Shown: positions 56,825 to 64,000 of the stretch, in pieces | Layout: each line of letters opens with the position of its first letter | Position numbering within the stretch: position 1 is the stretch's first letter | Assembly: GCF_002929225.1 (NCBI RefSeq) | Contig: NZ_PISM01000021.1 | Location: 186,001-250,000, forward strand | Direction of reading: 5' to 3' | DNA length: 64,000 bases | Source of the DNA: Stutzerimonas kunmingensis | GTDB taxonomy: Bacteria > Pseudomonadota > Gammaproteobacteria > Pseudomonadales > Pseudomonadaceae | Notes under the pieces: generated by a model | Told to the model about the DNA's origin: nothing | Databases searched by the model: none | Seen by the model: the letters and a program-made list of their open reading frames with translations, nothing else | Program-made: the position numbers and the translations under genes

Positions 56825-57049
56825 TCAGTCGTCCGCGACCAGATTGGATCGGTCATCCACCGCGCCCGCCGCGATCAGATGCTCGGCTTCGTCTTCCGGC
56901 ACATGGATGCTGGTGCCGTCGATATTCATCACCGACATGCGTGCCTGGGGATCGGTGGTGATGCGCACGTCCATCAGGGCGCTGCGGTGCGTGTTGCCGT
57001 TGATGACCACGGCGCAGGTGCCGGTGGTGGTGTCGATGTCTACGGTCAT
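56825..57049 (-). CDS. DUF3203 small protein
   Basis: A 74-residue, acidic, probably cytoplasmic protein. Segments such as MDVRITTDPQARMSVMNIDG and HVPEDEAEHLIAAGAVDDRS match my recollection of DUF3203, a small family of Pseudomonas. An AGATAGATCATG context with GGGAGATAG gives a plausible ribosome-binding site. Its 5' end faces znuD across 227 bases that contain the Zur box, so zinc control of both genes is possible. Function unknown. Confidence 0.75.
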   Translation of the reverse strand: MTVDIDTTTGTCAVVINGNTHRSALMDVRITTDPQARMSVMNIDGTSIHVPEDEAEHLIAAGAVDDRSNLVADD

Positions 57050-57156
57050 GATCTATCTCCCGAAGCGGTGCAAAAGCCGCGCGCGGTTCGCCCGGCGTTT
57101 CCATGTCGACCACGAACAGGGTGCATCCGTTGTACCTGTTACTGGAAAAACAGGGA

Positions 57157-57179
57157 TAAATGTTACGATATAACATGTT
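57157..57179. promoter_or_regulatory. Zur box upstream of znuD
   Basis: The palindrome ATGTTA-cgata-TAACAT (57160-57176), extended AAATGTTACGATATAACATG, closely matches the gammaproteobacterial Zur operator consensus (TGTTATA-n-TATAACA). It lies about 100 bases before the znuD ATG and could also serve the divergent DUF3203 gene. Zinc-bound Zur would repress. Confidence 0.85.
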
Positions 57180-57276
57180 AGATTCTCGCCCCGCGAAGCT
57201 GGCTCCGCTACCGGATGCCGGCGCACAGCCGTCTTCGGTTGCCTCGGAAGGCAACCGCCACTGTCTGGAGAGTCAC

Positions 57277-59298
57277 ATGAAACTGAAGCGTCATCCCCTG
57301 GCCTGGGCGATCAGCCTGGCCCTGGTTCCGGCTGCCTGGGCCGCCGAGCCGGTCGAACTGCAATCCGTCGTGGTCAGCGCCAGCGGCCTGGCCAAGCAGA
57401 GCCATGAGATGACCACGCCGGCTGCCGTGATGGAGGGAGATGAACTGGTGCTGCGTCGCGAGGCAACGCTGGGTGAAACGCTGGAAAGCCTGCCTGGCGT
57501 ACGCTCCAGCAGCTTTGGCGCCGGTGCGGCGCGCCCGGTGATTCGCGGGCTGGATGGCGCACGGGTCAAGGTGCTGAGCGATGGAGTGGAGCTGCTCGAT
57601 GCCTCGACCATCAGCCCCGACCACGCGGTGACCAGCGAGCCGCTACTGGCCGAGCGCATCGAGGTCCTCAAGGGTCCGGCAACCCTGCTCTACGGCGGCG
57701 GCGCAATCGGCGGCGTGGTCAACGTGATCGACAAGAAGATCCCCACCCGCGTGCCGGAGAAGGGCTACGAAGGCGAGCTGGAGCTGCGCACCAACAGCGT
57801 CGCTAACGAAGGGTCAGGGGTGTTCGGCATCACCGCTGGCAGCGGCAACTTCGCCGTGCGCGCCGAAGGCACCAAGCGCCAGGCCGACCCTTATGAAATC
57901 CCCGGTTCGCCGGACAAGCAGGAAGGCTCCTACAACGACACCGACAGCTTCAATCTGGGTGCCAGCTTCATCGGCGAGCGCGGTTACATCGGCGCCGCCT
58001 ACGGTGAGCAGAACAATCGCTACGGGCTGCTGGCCCATGAGCACGCCGATTGCCACACCCACGGCAGCGACTGGCACTGCGGTGGCCATGATGATCACGA
58101 CGATGACGACGTCCATGATCATGACGAGCATGGCAGCGTGCCTTATGTCGACATGCGCCAGAAGCGCTGGGATCTGCGCGGCGAGCTGAGCGATCCGCTG
58201 CCGGGATTCGAGCTTGCGCGGCTGCTCATCGGCCACAGCGACTATCAGCACAAGGAAATCGAAGGCGGGGAAGTGGGCACCCGCTTCAACAACGATGCCA
58301 CCGACGCACGCCTGGAGCTGACCCATCAGCCAATGTTCGGCTGGCGCGGTGTGCTCGGCGCGCAGACGCTGCGGCGTGACTTCGAAGCCCTCGGCGAAGA
58401 GGCCTACGTGCCGCAGACGCTGACGCGCAACCACGGCCTGTTCCTGCTCGAGGAATACACCGCCGGCGCCTGGCGCTATGAACTCGGCCTGCGTCACGAA
58501 TGGCAGGACATCGATGCCGATGGCCGCCCGGATACCGATCACAGCGGCACCTCGATGTCCGCCGGTGCGGTCTGGACCTTCGCTCCGCAGTACTCGTTGG
58601 GCTTCTCGCTGACGCGCTCGCAACGCCTGCCCAGCGCCGAAGAGCTTTACGCCAACGGCCCGCATGCCGCGACCCGCACCGTCGAGCTGGGTAATGTCGA
58701 CCTGGAGGAGGAAACCTCGCATAACGCCGAGATCACCCTGCGCAAGTTCGCCGGCCGCTCGACCTTCAGCCTGAGCGTCTTCCGCAACGAGGTGGATGAC
58801 TTCATTTATGCCGCTGATACCGGCAACGATATCGGTGGCGGCTACCGCGAGATCGAGTACCGCCAGCAGGACGCCGTGCTCACCGGGGCGGAAGGGGAGG
58901 TGCGCTTCCAGGCGACCGACGCCGTCGCCTTCACCCTGTTCGGCGATCACGTGCGCGGCAAATTGCGCGACGGCGGCGGCGACCTGCCGCGTATTCCCGC
59001 CGATCGCCTCGGTATGCGGGTGGACCAGAGCTTCACCCCTGCACTCAACGGCCAGCTGGAGTTCTATCGCGTGCAGCGCCAGGACGAGCTGGCCGACTAC
59101 GAAAGTGAAACCGATGGCTACAACATGCTGGGCGCCAGCCTCGGTTATAGCGGCTCGCTGAACCAGACCGATTACCAGCTCTACCTCAAGGCCAACAACC
59201 TGCTGGACGAAAAGGCCCGTCAGCACACCTCCTTTATCAAGGATGAGGTGCTGCTGCCTGGGCGCAATCTGACGGTAGGCGTGCGCCTGGCGTTCTGA
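57277..59298 (+). CDS. znuD: TonB-dependent zinc receptor ZnuD
   Basis: Outer-membrane receptor of 673 residues. It has a signal peptide (KRHPLAWAISLALVPAAWA), a plug domain (VVVSASGLAKQSHEMTTPAA, LPGVRSSSFGAGAARPVIRG, LLYGGGAIGGVVNVIDKKIP) and a beta-barrel ending in GRNLTVGVRLAF with a terminal aromatic. A His/Asp-rich loop at residues about 253-287 (HEHADCHTHGSDWHCGGHDD then HDHDEHGS) is typical of ZnuD and thought to catch zinc. The upstream Zur box supports zinc uptake. The ATG at 57277 has CTGGAG before it. Confidence 0.92.
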   Translation: MKLKRHPLAWAISLALVPAAWAAEPVELQSVVVSASGLAKQSHEMTTPAAVMEGDELVLRREATLGETLESLPGVRSSSFGAGAARPVIRGLDGARVKVLSDGVELLDASTISPDHAVTSEPLLAERIEVLKGPATLLYGGGAIGGVVNVIDKKIPTRVPEKGYEGELELRTNSVANEGSGVFGITAGSGNFAVRAEGTKRQADPYEIPGSPDKQEGSYNDTDSFNLGASFIGERGYIGAAYGEQNNRYGLLAHEHADCHTHGSDWHCGGHDDHDDDDVHDHDEHGSVPYVDMRQKRWDLRGELSDPLPGFELARLLIGHSDYQHKEIEGGEVGTRFNNDATDARLELTHQPMFGWRGVLGAQTLRRDFEALGEEAYVPQTLTRNHGLFLLEEYTAGAWRYELGLRHEWQDIDADGRPDTDHSGTSMSAGAVWTFAPQYSLGFSLTRSQRLPSAEELYANGPHAATRTVELGNVDLEEETSHNAEITLRKFAGRSTFSLSVFRNEVDDFIYAADTGNDIGGGYREIEYRQQDAVLTGAEGEVRFQATDAVAFTLFGDHVRGKLRDGGGDLPRIPADRLGMRVDQSFTPALNGQLEFYRVQRQDELADYESETDGYNMLGASLGYSGSLNQTDYQLYLKANNLLDEKARQHTSFIKDEVLLPGRNLTVGVRLAF

Positions 59299-59325
59299 GG
59301 CGGACAGTTGCCTTGCAGCACTGAC

Positions 59326-59352
59326 GAGGGCCGGCAGCTACTGCCGGCCCTC
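59326..59352 (+). terminator. Terminator after znuD
   Basis: GAGGGCCGGCAG-cta-CTGCCGGCCCTC is a perfect 12-base stem 28 bases after the znuD stop, followed by GTTCATT. The T-tract is weak but the stem is very strong. Confidence 0.8.
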
Positions 59353-59499
59353 GTTCATTCCGGCAGGCAAAACCTCGTCGTCACGCGCAAGTACGCGGAT
59401 GACGCGCTATCCTTGCGCCCCTCGATTGTTCCGTTGCGGGTGCCGGTCGTTGTCCGCGCTGGCGATGGAACGTCAGGACCAACAAGGAAAACAAGTCCC

Positions 59500-60984
59500 A
59501 TGAACGTCAGCACACCCACTCTGATCACTTTCGTGGTCTACATCGCGGCGATGATCCTGATCGGTTTCATCGCCTACCGCGCCACCAAGAACTTTTCCGA
59601 CTACATCCTCGGCGGCCGCAGCCTCGGCAGCTTCGTCACGGCGCTATCGGCCGGCGCCTCGGACATGAGCGGCTGGCTGCTGATGGGCCTGCCCGGCGCG
59701 ATTTTCGTCGCCGGCCTCTCGGAAAGCTGGATCGCCATTGGCCTGATCGTCGGCGCCTGGCTGAACTGGCTGTTCGTCGCCGGCCGGCTGCGGGTACACA
59801 CCGAGCACAACCACAACGCCCTGACCTTGCCGGATTATTTCTCGCATCGCTTCGAAGACGAGAGCCGCATGCTGCGGATCTTCTCCGCGCTGGTGATTCT
59901 GGTGTTCTTCACCATCTACTGCGCCTCGGGCGTGGTGGCCGGTGCGCGACTGTTCGAGTCCACCTTCGGCATGCCCTACGAGTACGCGCTGTGGGTCGGT
60001 GCAGCGGCGACCATTCTCTACGTGTTCATCGGCGGCTTCCTGGCGGTGAGCTGGACCGACACCGTACAGGCCACGCTGATGATCTTCGCGCTGCTGATCA
60101 CCCCGGTGTTCGTCATCCTGGCCCTGGGCGACATGGGTACCGCGATGGCCACCATCGAAGCGCAGAACCCGGCCAACTTCGACATGTTCCGCGGGCTGTC
60201 CTTCGTCGCCATCATTTCGCTGCTGGCGTGGGGCCTGGGCTATTTCGGCCAGCCGCACATTCTGGTGCGTTTCATGGCCGCCGACTCGATCAAGACCATC
60301 CCCAACGCCCGTCGCATCGGTATGGCGTGGATGATCCTGACGCTGGCCGGCGCCGTCGCGGTGGGTTTCCTCGGCATCGCCTACTTCGCTGACCACCCGG
60401 AGCAGGCCGGTGCGGTGAGCCAGAACGGCGAGCGAGTATTCATGGAGCTGGTGAAGATCCTGTTCAACCCCTGGGTTGCGGGCATCATCCTCTCCGGCGT
60501 GCTGGCGGCGGTGATGAGCACCCTCAGTGCCCAGCTGCTGGTCAGCTCCAGCGCGCTGACCCAGGACTTCTACAAGGCGATGCTGCGCAAAAATGCCTCG
60601 CAGACCGAACTGGTCTGGGTCGGCCGCGGCATGGTGCTGTTGATCGCACTGATCGCCATCGGCATCGCCTCCAACCCCGACAGCAAGGTGCTGGGCCTCG
60701 TGTCCTACGCCTGGGCGGGCTTCGGCGCGGCGTTCGGGCCGGTGGTGCTGATCTCGCTGCTGTGGAAGCGCATGACCCGTAACGGTGCCTTGGTTGGCAT
60801 GCTGGTCGGTGCGGTCACCGTGGTGGTGTGGAAGGAGTTCATCGGTCTGGGCCTGTACGAAATCATCCCGGGCTTCATCTTCGCCAGCATCGCCATCTAT
60901 GTAGTGAGCAAGATGGGCGCCGAACCCGCCCCGAGTATCATCAAGCGCTTCGAAGAAGCCGACGCGGACTACCACGCCGGCTGA
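59500..60984 (+). CDS. putP: Sodium/proline symporter PutP (copy 2)
   Basis: Second 494-residue SSS-family symporter, with the same motifs as copy 1 (NFSDYILGGRSLGSFVTALS, LRVHTEHNHNALTLPDYFSH). Differences cluster at the N-terminus, near residues 155-170 and 215-235 and in one loop near 295-305. Many synonymous differences separate the two genes, so the duplication is not new and the protein is under strong selection. The frame is open to 59308, but MNVSTPTLITFVVY at 59500 aligns with copy 1 and has AAGGAAAAC upstream. Two hairpins follow it. Confidence 0.95.
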   Translation: MNVSTPTLITFVVYIAAMILIGFIAYRATKNFSDYILGGRSLGSFVTALSAGASDMSGWLLMGLPGAIFVAGLSESWIAIGLIVGAWLNWLFVAGRLRVHTEHNHNALTLPDYFSHRFEDESRMLRIFSALVILVFFTIYCASGVVAGARLFESTFGMPYEYALWVGAAATILYVFIGGFLAVSWTDTVQATLMIFALLITPVFVILALGDMGTAMATIEAQNPANFDMFRGLSFVAIISLLAWGLGYFGQPHILVRFMAADSIKTIPNARRIGMAWMILTLAGAVAVGFLGIAYFADHPEQAGAVSQNGERVFMELVKILFNPWVAGIILSGVLAAVMSTLSAQLLVSSSALTQDFYKAMLRKNASQTELVWVGRGMVLLIALIAIGIASNPDSKVLGLVSYAWAGFGAAFGPVVLISLLWKRMTRNGALVGMLVGAVTVVVWKEFIGLGLYEIIPGFIFASIAIYVVSKMGAEPAPSIIKRFEEADADYHAG

Positions 60985-60996
60985 TTTGTGCAGCGC

Positions 60997-61020
60997 AGGT
61001 CGAGCATGGCTGCTCGACCT
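60997..61020 (+). terminator. Hairpin directly after putP copy 2
   Basis: AGGTCGAGCA-tggc-TGCTCGACCT is a perfect ten-base stem 12 bases after the stop. There is no T-run, so it may act with the second hairpin at 61079. Confidence 0.6.
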
Positions 61021-61078
61021 GCGGTTGGATCCGGTATCCCGGTTCTAACCGTTCCGCCCCATATCGATATTTGCCACT

Positions 61079-61106
61079 GCCCGGACAGCCTCGAGGCTGT
61101 CCGGGC
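61079..61106. terminator. Palindromic terminator-like hairpin
   Basis: GCCCGGACAGCC-tcga-GGCTGTCCGGGC is a perfect 12-base stem followed by TTCAATTCG. It separates putP copy 2 from the converging DUF1206 fragment, whose stop lies two bases on. Confidence 0.75.
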
Positions 61107-61107
61107 T

Positions 61108-61311
61108 TCAATTCGTCACTCCCGACAAGTCGATCCGCCGCCAGCGTGCCTCGGCGAAGCTGTACACAGCGAAGGCCAGCAGGCCGACCCCGATTGCCAA
61201 CAGCAGCGCGCCACCCGCAGGCATGCCCTGAAGCGCTTCGAGCGCTTCCTTGAGGCCCGGTGGATCGGTGGGCTCGTAGCGGCTACCGCCCATGAACAGC
61301 ACCATCGGCAT
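61108..61311 (-). pseudogene. C-terminal remnant of a DUF1206 membrane protein
   Basis: A 67-codon ORF whose segment GLKEALEALQGMPAGGALLL, then GVGLLAFAVYSFAEARWRRI, matches the last repeat of DUF1206 proteins, normally about 270 residues with three such repeats. The earlier repeats are absent. Upstream on the same strand there is only a short different-frame stretch (LLGLTWWAMRRPAAAI) with a stop between. It is most likely a gene remnant, although a small single-repeat membrane protein cannot be excluded. Confidence 0.6.
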
Positions 61312-61407
61312 CGATATCGGTGATGGCGGCGGCGGGCCTCCGCATTGCCCACCAGGTCAGGCCAAGAAGGGTAACTGCTGAGGCGCCAGGCGCCGGCTGC
61401 TCACGCT

Positions 61408-61434
61408 CAGGCAAGGCCGACTACGCCTTGCCTG
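61408..61434. other. Inverted repeat before the lipoprotein gene
   Basis: CAGGCAAGGC-cgactac-GCCTTGCCTG is a ten-base perfect stem ending 15 bases before the ATG at 61450. There is no clear T-run. It may be an end signal of older flanking sequence, or a leader structure that affects translation of the gene. Confidence 0.5.
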
Positions 61435-61449
61435 TCTCTGGAGTCATCT

Positions 61450-61815
61450 ATGTCACGTCTTCTCGTGTTGTTTCTCGGGCTGATCACGCTGAGCGGCTGT
61501 ACCGTGCATGAGTACGCCGGCCACGGTTATCCCCGCCCCTATTACCACGGCGAATACCGCGAGTATCGCTACGACGGCTATCCAGCCCGCCATTACCGAT
61601 ACGACCGTTCCGATTACCCGCGCCACGCTCCGCCACCGGTGGTTCGGCACGAGCGCTACGACCAGCATCGGAGTCATCGTCACGACCGGCCTTCCCGGCA
61701 CTCCAGTCAGGGCGGTGACCGTCACTACAAGAACGCCGTGCGCCACCCGGTTCAACACAGGAGCTACCGGCCGGCTAAGTCCCAGCAGCATCACGATCGC
61801 CGCCGCCAGTGGTAG
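61450..61815 (+). CDS. Small His/Tyr/Arg-rich lipoprotein of unknown function
   Basis: A 121-residue precursor with a lipoprotein signal (LLVLFLGLITLSGC), the lipidated Cys being at about residue 17. The mature part is rich in Tyr, His, Arg and Pro, for example YRYDGYPARHYRYDRSDYPR and HRSHRHDRPSRHSSQGGD. No domain is recognised. The His content suggests metal binding, but this is inference. Composition resembles the secreted protein encoded at 23696-24103. The ATG follows CTCTGGAGTC at a normal distance. Confidence 0.75.
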   Translation: MSRLLVLFLGLITLSGCTVHEYAGHGYPRPYYHGEYREYRYDGYPARHYRYDRSDYPRHAPPPVVRHERYDQHRSHRHDRPSRHSSQGGDRHYKNAVRHPVQHRSYRPAKSQQHHDRRRQW

Positions 61816-61963
61816 CGGGCCGGCGCTGCCGCCGAGAGTGAGCCGTGGCCTGACTCGGCTATGACTTCCCCTTTACGCTGTGGCATTGCCGCTTAGGTAA
61901 ACGCCCGCCAAATGACCTTGCGGCGGGCTGGCATCTTCTCCGTCGCCGGCCAGGTGCAGCGCT

Positions 61964-61995
61964 GGCGATTATCGGTCGATGCACCGATAATCGCC
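61964..61995. promoter_or_regulatory. Perfect palindrome upstream of pcaR (operator candidate)
   Basis: GGCGATTATCGGT and ACCGATAATCGCC are perfect 13-base arms around a six-base spacer, 28 bases before the pcaR ATG. The core CGATTATCGG is repeated before pcaI at 62982-62991, so it is probably a PcaR site for self-repression. Confidence 0.75.
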
Positions 61996-62022
61996 CCGAT
62001 GTCAGCGTCCGGGGTGTCCTGC

Positions 62023-62865
62023 ATGACCGATGATTCACGAGTTCTCCAGCCACCGATGGCGCCGCCCATCGTCGCGTCCCCCGCCAAACGCATCGAGGCG
62101 CTAACCGGCGATCCCAACTTCATGACTTCGCTGGCGCGCGGGTTGGCTGTGATTCATGCGTTCCAGGAGCGGAAGCGCCACCTGACCATCGCGCAGATCA
62201 GCCACCGCACAGAGATCCCCCGCGCCGCGGTGCGCCGCTGCCTGCATACCCTGATGAAACTTGGCTACGTCACCACCGACGGGCGCACCTATTCGCTGTT
62301 GCCCAAGGTGCTGACCCTCGGTCACGCCTATCTGTCGTCCACGCCGCTGGCAGTTACCGCGCAGCCGATTCTCGACCGCCTCAGCGAGCAGCTTCACGAA
62401 GCCTGTTCGATGGCGACGCTGGAGGGTGATGAGGTGCTCTATGTGGCGCGTTCGGCCACCCCTCAGCGGCTCATCTCGGTAGATCTGTCGGTGGGCAGTC
62501 GGCTGCCTGCCTATTGCACGTCGATGGGCCGCATCTTGCTGGCGGCGCTGGATGACGCGGCGCTCGACGACTACCTGGGGCGCGCCGACCTGCAAGTAAA
62601 GACCAGCCGCACCTTGCACAGCCCGGAGGCGCTGCGCGAAAACATCGCCGAGATTCGCCAGCAGGGTTGGGTCATCATTGATCAGGAACTGGAAATGGGC
62701 CTGCGTTCGTTGGCCGTTCCACTCAAGGATTCCGCCGGCCAGGTGCTGGCCGCGCTGAACGTCGGCACCCATGCCGGGCGCGTTTCGCGTCAGGAGCTGG
62801 AGACCCGATTCCTGCCCGTGCTGCTGGAGGCCAGCCGTGAATTGAGCACACGGCTGTTCCATTGA
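62023..62865 (+). CDS. pcaR: IclR-family regulator of the beta-ketoadipate pathway, PcaR
   Basis: A 280-residue regulator with an N-terminal winged helix-turn-helix (FMTSLARGLAVIHAFQERKR, LTIAQISHRTEIPRAAVRRC) and a C-terminal IclR effector domain (EACSMATLEGDEVLYVARSA, SVGSRLPAYCTSMGRILLAA, GWVIIDQELEMGLRSLAVPL). These match PcaR/PobR-type IclR proteins, and the gene lies next to pcaIJ. beta-Ketoadipate is the known coinducer. The ATG at 62023 (MTDDSRVLQPPMAPP) is chosen; the frame is open to 61912 across the palindrome. Confidence 0.9.
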   Translation: MTDDSRVLQPPMAPPIVASPAKRIEALTGDPNFMTSLARGLAVIHAFQERKRHLTIAQISHRTEIPRAAVRRCLHTLMKLGYVTTDGRTYSLLPKVLTLGHAYLSSTPLAVTAQPILDRLSEQLHEACSMATLEGDEVLYVARSATPQRLISVDLSVGSRLPAYCTSMGRILLAALDDAALDDYLGRADLQVKTSRTLHSPEALRENIAEIRQQGWVIIDQELEMGLRSLAVPLKDSAGQVLAALNVGTHAGRVSRQELETRFLPVLLEASRELSTRLFH

Positions 62866-62959
62866 TTGGATGCTCGCAGCATTCGCGACTACGGTGCTCT
62901 GGCTAGCTTCAGCGCGCTGATGTCGGCGTCGTTCATCACGCAGATACGGTGTCTAATGC

Positions 62960-62992
62960 GTTCGATAATCGAACGGTATGTCGATTATCGGA
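62960..62992 (+). promoter_or_regulatory. PcaR operator candidates before pcaI
   Basis: GTTCGATAATCGAAC (62960-62974) differs at one base from the PcaR box I recall from the P. putida pcaIJ promoter (GTTCGATAATCGCAC). An inverted copy CGATTATCGG follows at 62982-62991. Both lie about 80-100 bases before the pcaI ATG, a suitable place for PcaR to activate transcription. Confidence 0.8.
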
Positions 62993-63067
62993 TTGTTTGG
63001 CTGGGGATGGACCGTTAACGTTTTCACAACGCAATTGGCGTACTGAAAACAACACGAGATCCGACTC

Positions 63068-63925
63068 ATGGCTGAACTCCTCTCGCTCCGCGAAGCGGTC
63101 GAGCGCTTTCTCCAGGATGGCGACACCGTCGCCCTGGAAGGCTTTACCCACCTGATTCCCACCGCAGCCGCCCATGAAATCGTGCGCCAGGGGCGCAAGG
63201 ACCTGACCCTGGTGCGCATGACACCGGACCTGGTCTACGACCTGCTGATCGGTGCCGGTTGCGCGAAGAAGCTGATCTTCTCCTGGGGCGGCAATCCCGG
63301 CGTCGGCTCGCTGCATCGTCTGCGTGATGCGGTGGAGAAGGGCTGGCCGCAGCCGCTGGAGATCGAGGAGCACAGCCACGCCGACCTCGCCAATGCCTAT
63401 GTCGCCGGTGCCTCCGGCCTGCCGTTTGCGGTGCTGCGCGCGTATGCCGGCTCCGACCTGCCCAAAGTCAATCCGCTGATCAAGTCGGTCACCTGCCCGT
63501 TCACCGGGGAAGTGCTGGCGGCCGTGCCCAGCGTGCGCCCGGACGTCACCGTGATCCACGCGCAGAAGGCCGATCGCAAAGGCAACGTGCTGATCCAGGG
63601 CATTCTTGGTGTGCAGAAGGAAGCCGCCCTGGCAGCCAAGCGCTGCATCGTCACCGTCGAAGAGATCGTCGATGACCTCCAGGCGCCGATGAACGCCTGC
63701 GTGCTGCCGACCTGGGCCCTGAGCGCGGTGTGCCTGGTGCCGGGTGGCGCGCACCCGTCCTACGCGCATGGCTACTACGAGCGAGACAACCGTTTCTACC
63801 AGGCTTGGGACCCGATCGCCCGTGACCGCGAGGCGTTCAGCGCCTGGATCGACACCTACATTCGCGGCACCGCCGACTTCGCCGCCTATCGCGCGAAGAT
63901 CGCCCAGCAGGAGGCCAACTCATGA
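63068..63925 (+). CDS. pcaI: 3-oxoadipate CoA-transferase subunit A
   Basis: Alpha subunit of the enzyme that moves CoA from succinyl-CoA to 3-oxoadipate in aromatic-compound breakdown. The 285-residue product belongs to the long CatI/PcaI class (about 285) rather than the short P. putida-type PcaI (about 230). Visible motifs are VALEGFTHLIPTAAAHEIVR, FSWGGNPGVGSLHRLRDAVE and VIHAQKADRKGNVLIQGILG. It overlaps pcaJ by four bases (ATGA). Confidence 0.93.
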   Translation: MAELLSLREAVERFLQDGDTVALEGFTHLIPTAAAHEIVRQGRKDLTLVRMTPDLVYDLLIGAGCAKKLIFSWGGNPGVGSLHRLRDAVEKGWPQPLEIEEHSHADLANAYVAGASGLPFAVLRAYAGSDLPKVNPLIKSVTCPFTGEVLAAVPSVRPDVTVIHAQKADRKGNVLIQGILGVQKEAALAAKRCIVTVEEIVDDLQAPMNACVLPTWALSAVCLVPGGAHPSYAHGYYERDNRFYQAWDPIARDREAFSAWIDTYIRGTADFAAYRAKIAQQEANS

Positions 63926-64000
63926 GCGCTTACAACACAAACGAAATGATGACCGTCGCCGCGGCCCGTCGGCTGGGCAATGGCAGTGTCTGCTTCGTCG
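63922..64000 (+). CDS. pcaJ: 3-oxoadipate CoA-transferase subunit B (5' end only, cut by window)
   Basis: Only the first 26 codons are present (SAYNTNEMMTVAAARRLGNG ...). The ATG overlaps the pcaI stop. The N-terminus matches the CatJ/PcaJ beta subunit that pairs with the long-class alpha subunit. The catalytic glutamate lies beyond the window. Confidence 0.85.
   Translation, partial: MSAYNTNEMMTVAAARRLGNGSVCFV

Noticed and set aside
57160..57276. Upstream extension of znuD starting at 57160
   Set aside because: This ATG is part of the Zur palindrome, and the extra 39 residues precede a complete signal peptide at 57277.

Overview
This window is a chromosomal segment of a high-GC gammaproteobacterium of the Pseudomonas group, most likely a Stutzerimonas (Pseudomonas stutzeri-like) strain. 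The evidence is gene content and order that I recognise from Pseudomonas: ffh-rpsP-rimM-trmD-rplS, xerD-dsbC-hom-thrC, rnt-pyrC-motY-argG-gloA, the rnf cluster with nth, nadB-algU-mucABCD-lepA-lepB-rnc-era-recO-pdxJ, cmoAB, and the icp/asrA/pruR/putA/putP block. The species assignment is inference from memory, not from a search. I saw no rRNA, tRNA, insertion sequence, prophage or CRISPR array.

Layout. 1-2 kb: a CorC-type CBS-domain membrane protein (cut by the window edge) and a CcsA/YpjD-like membrane protein on the minus strand. 2-6 kb: signal recognition particle and ribosome maturation genes. 6-11 kb: XerD recombinase, DsbC, a GFA-type zinc protein, then homoserine dehydrogenase and threonine synthase. 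11-16 kb: RNase T and dihydroorotase (minus), flagellar MotY, argininosuccinate synthase and glyoxalase I (plus). 16-23.5 kb: a minus-strand run rnfA-B-C-D-G-E-nth encoding the Rnf/Rsx electron-transfer complex plus endonuclease III; RnfC has a long C-terminal extension with 195-bp tandem repeats. 23.7-33.5 kb: mixed metabolic and stress genes (two enoyl-CoA hydratase-family enzymes, an orphan ABC solute-binding protein, ung, DUF4142, HDOD, ygfZ, sdhE, ygfX, nadB).

33.8-44.2 kb: the envelope-stress regulon genes algU-mucA-mucB-mucC-mucD (all intact), then lepA, lepB, a DUF4845 gene, rnc, era, recO and pdxJ. 44.4-48.1 kb: DUF2905, a LysR regulator, a DUF1127-like protein, the tRNA wobble-uridine enzymes CmoA/CmoB, and a chagasin-like peptidase inhibitor. 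48.3-61 kb: a second-type Lon protease, an AraC regulator divergent from it, then bifunctional PutA and two nearly identical PutP sodium/proline symporters. These flank a DUF3203 gene and a ZnuD-like TonB receptor that has a textbook-looking Zur box. 61-64 kb: a DUF1206 remnant, a His/Tyr/Arg-rich lipoprotein, the IclR-family regulator PcaR with palindromic operator candidates, and pcaI-pcaJ (the latter cut by the window end).

Most of the window is conserved core genome. I did not find a convincing undescribed system. The most notable items are the RnfC repeat array, the paralogous putP pair split by a Zur-controlled zinc receptor, the palindromes around pcaR/pcaI, a 36-codon ORF coupled to rnfC, and two Tyr/His/Arg-rich exported proteins of unknown function.
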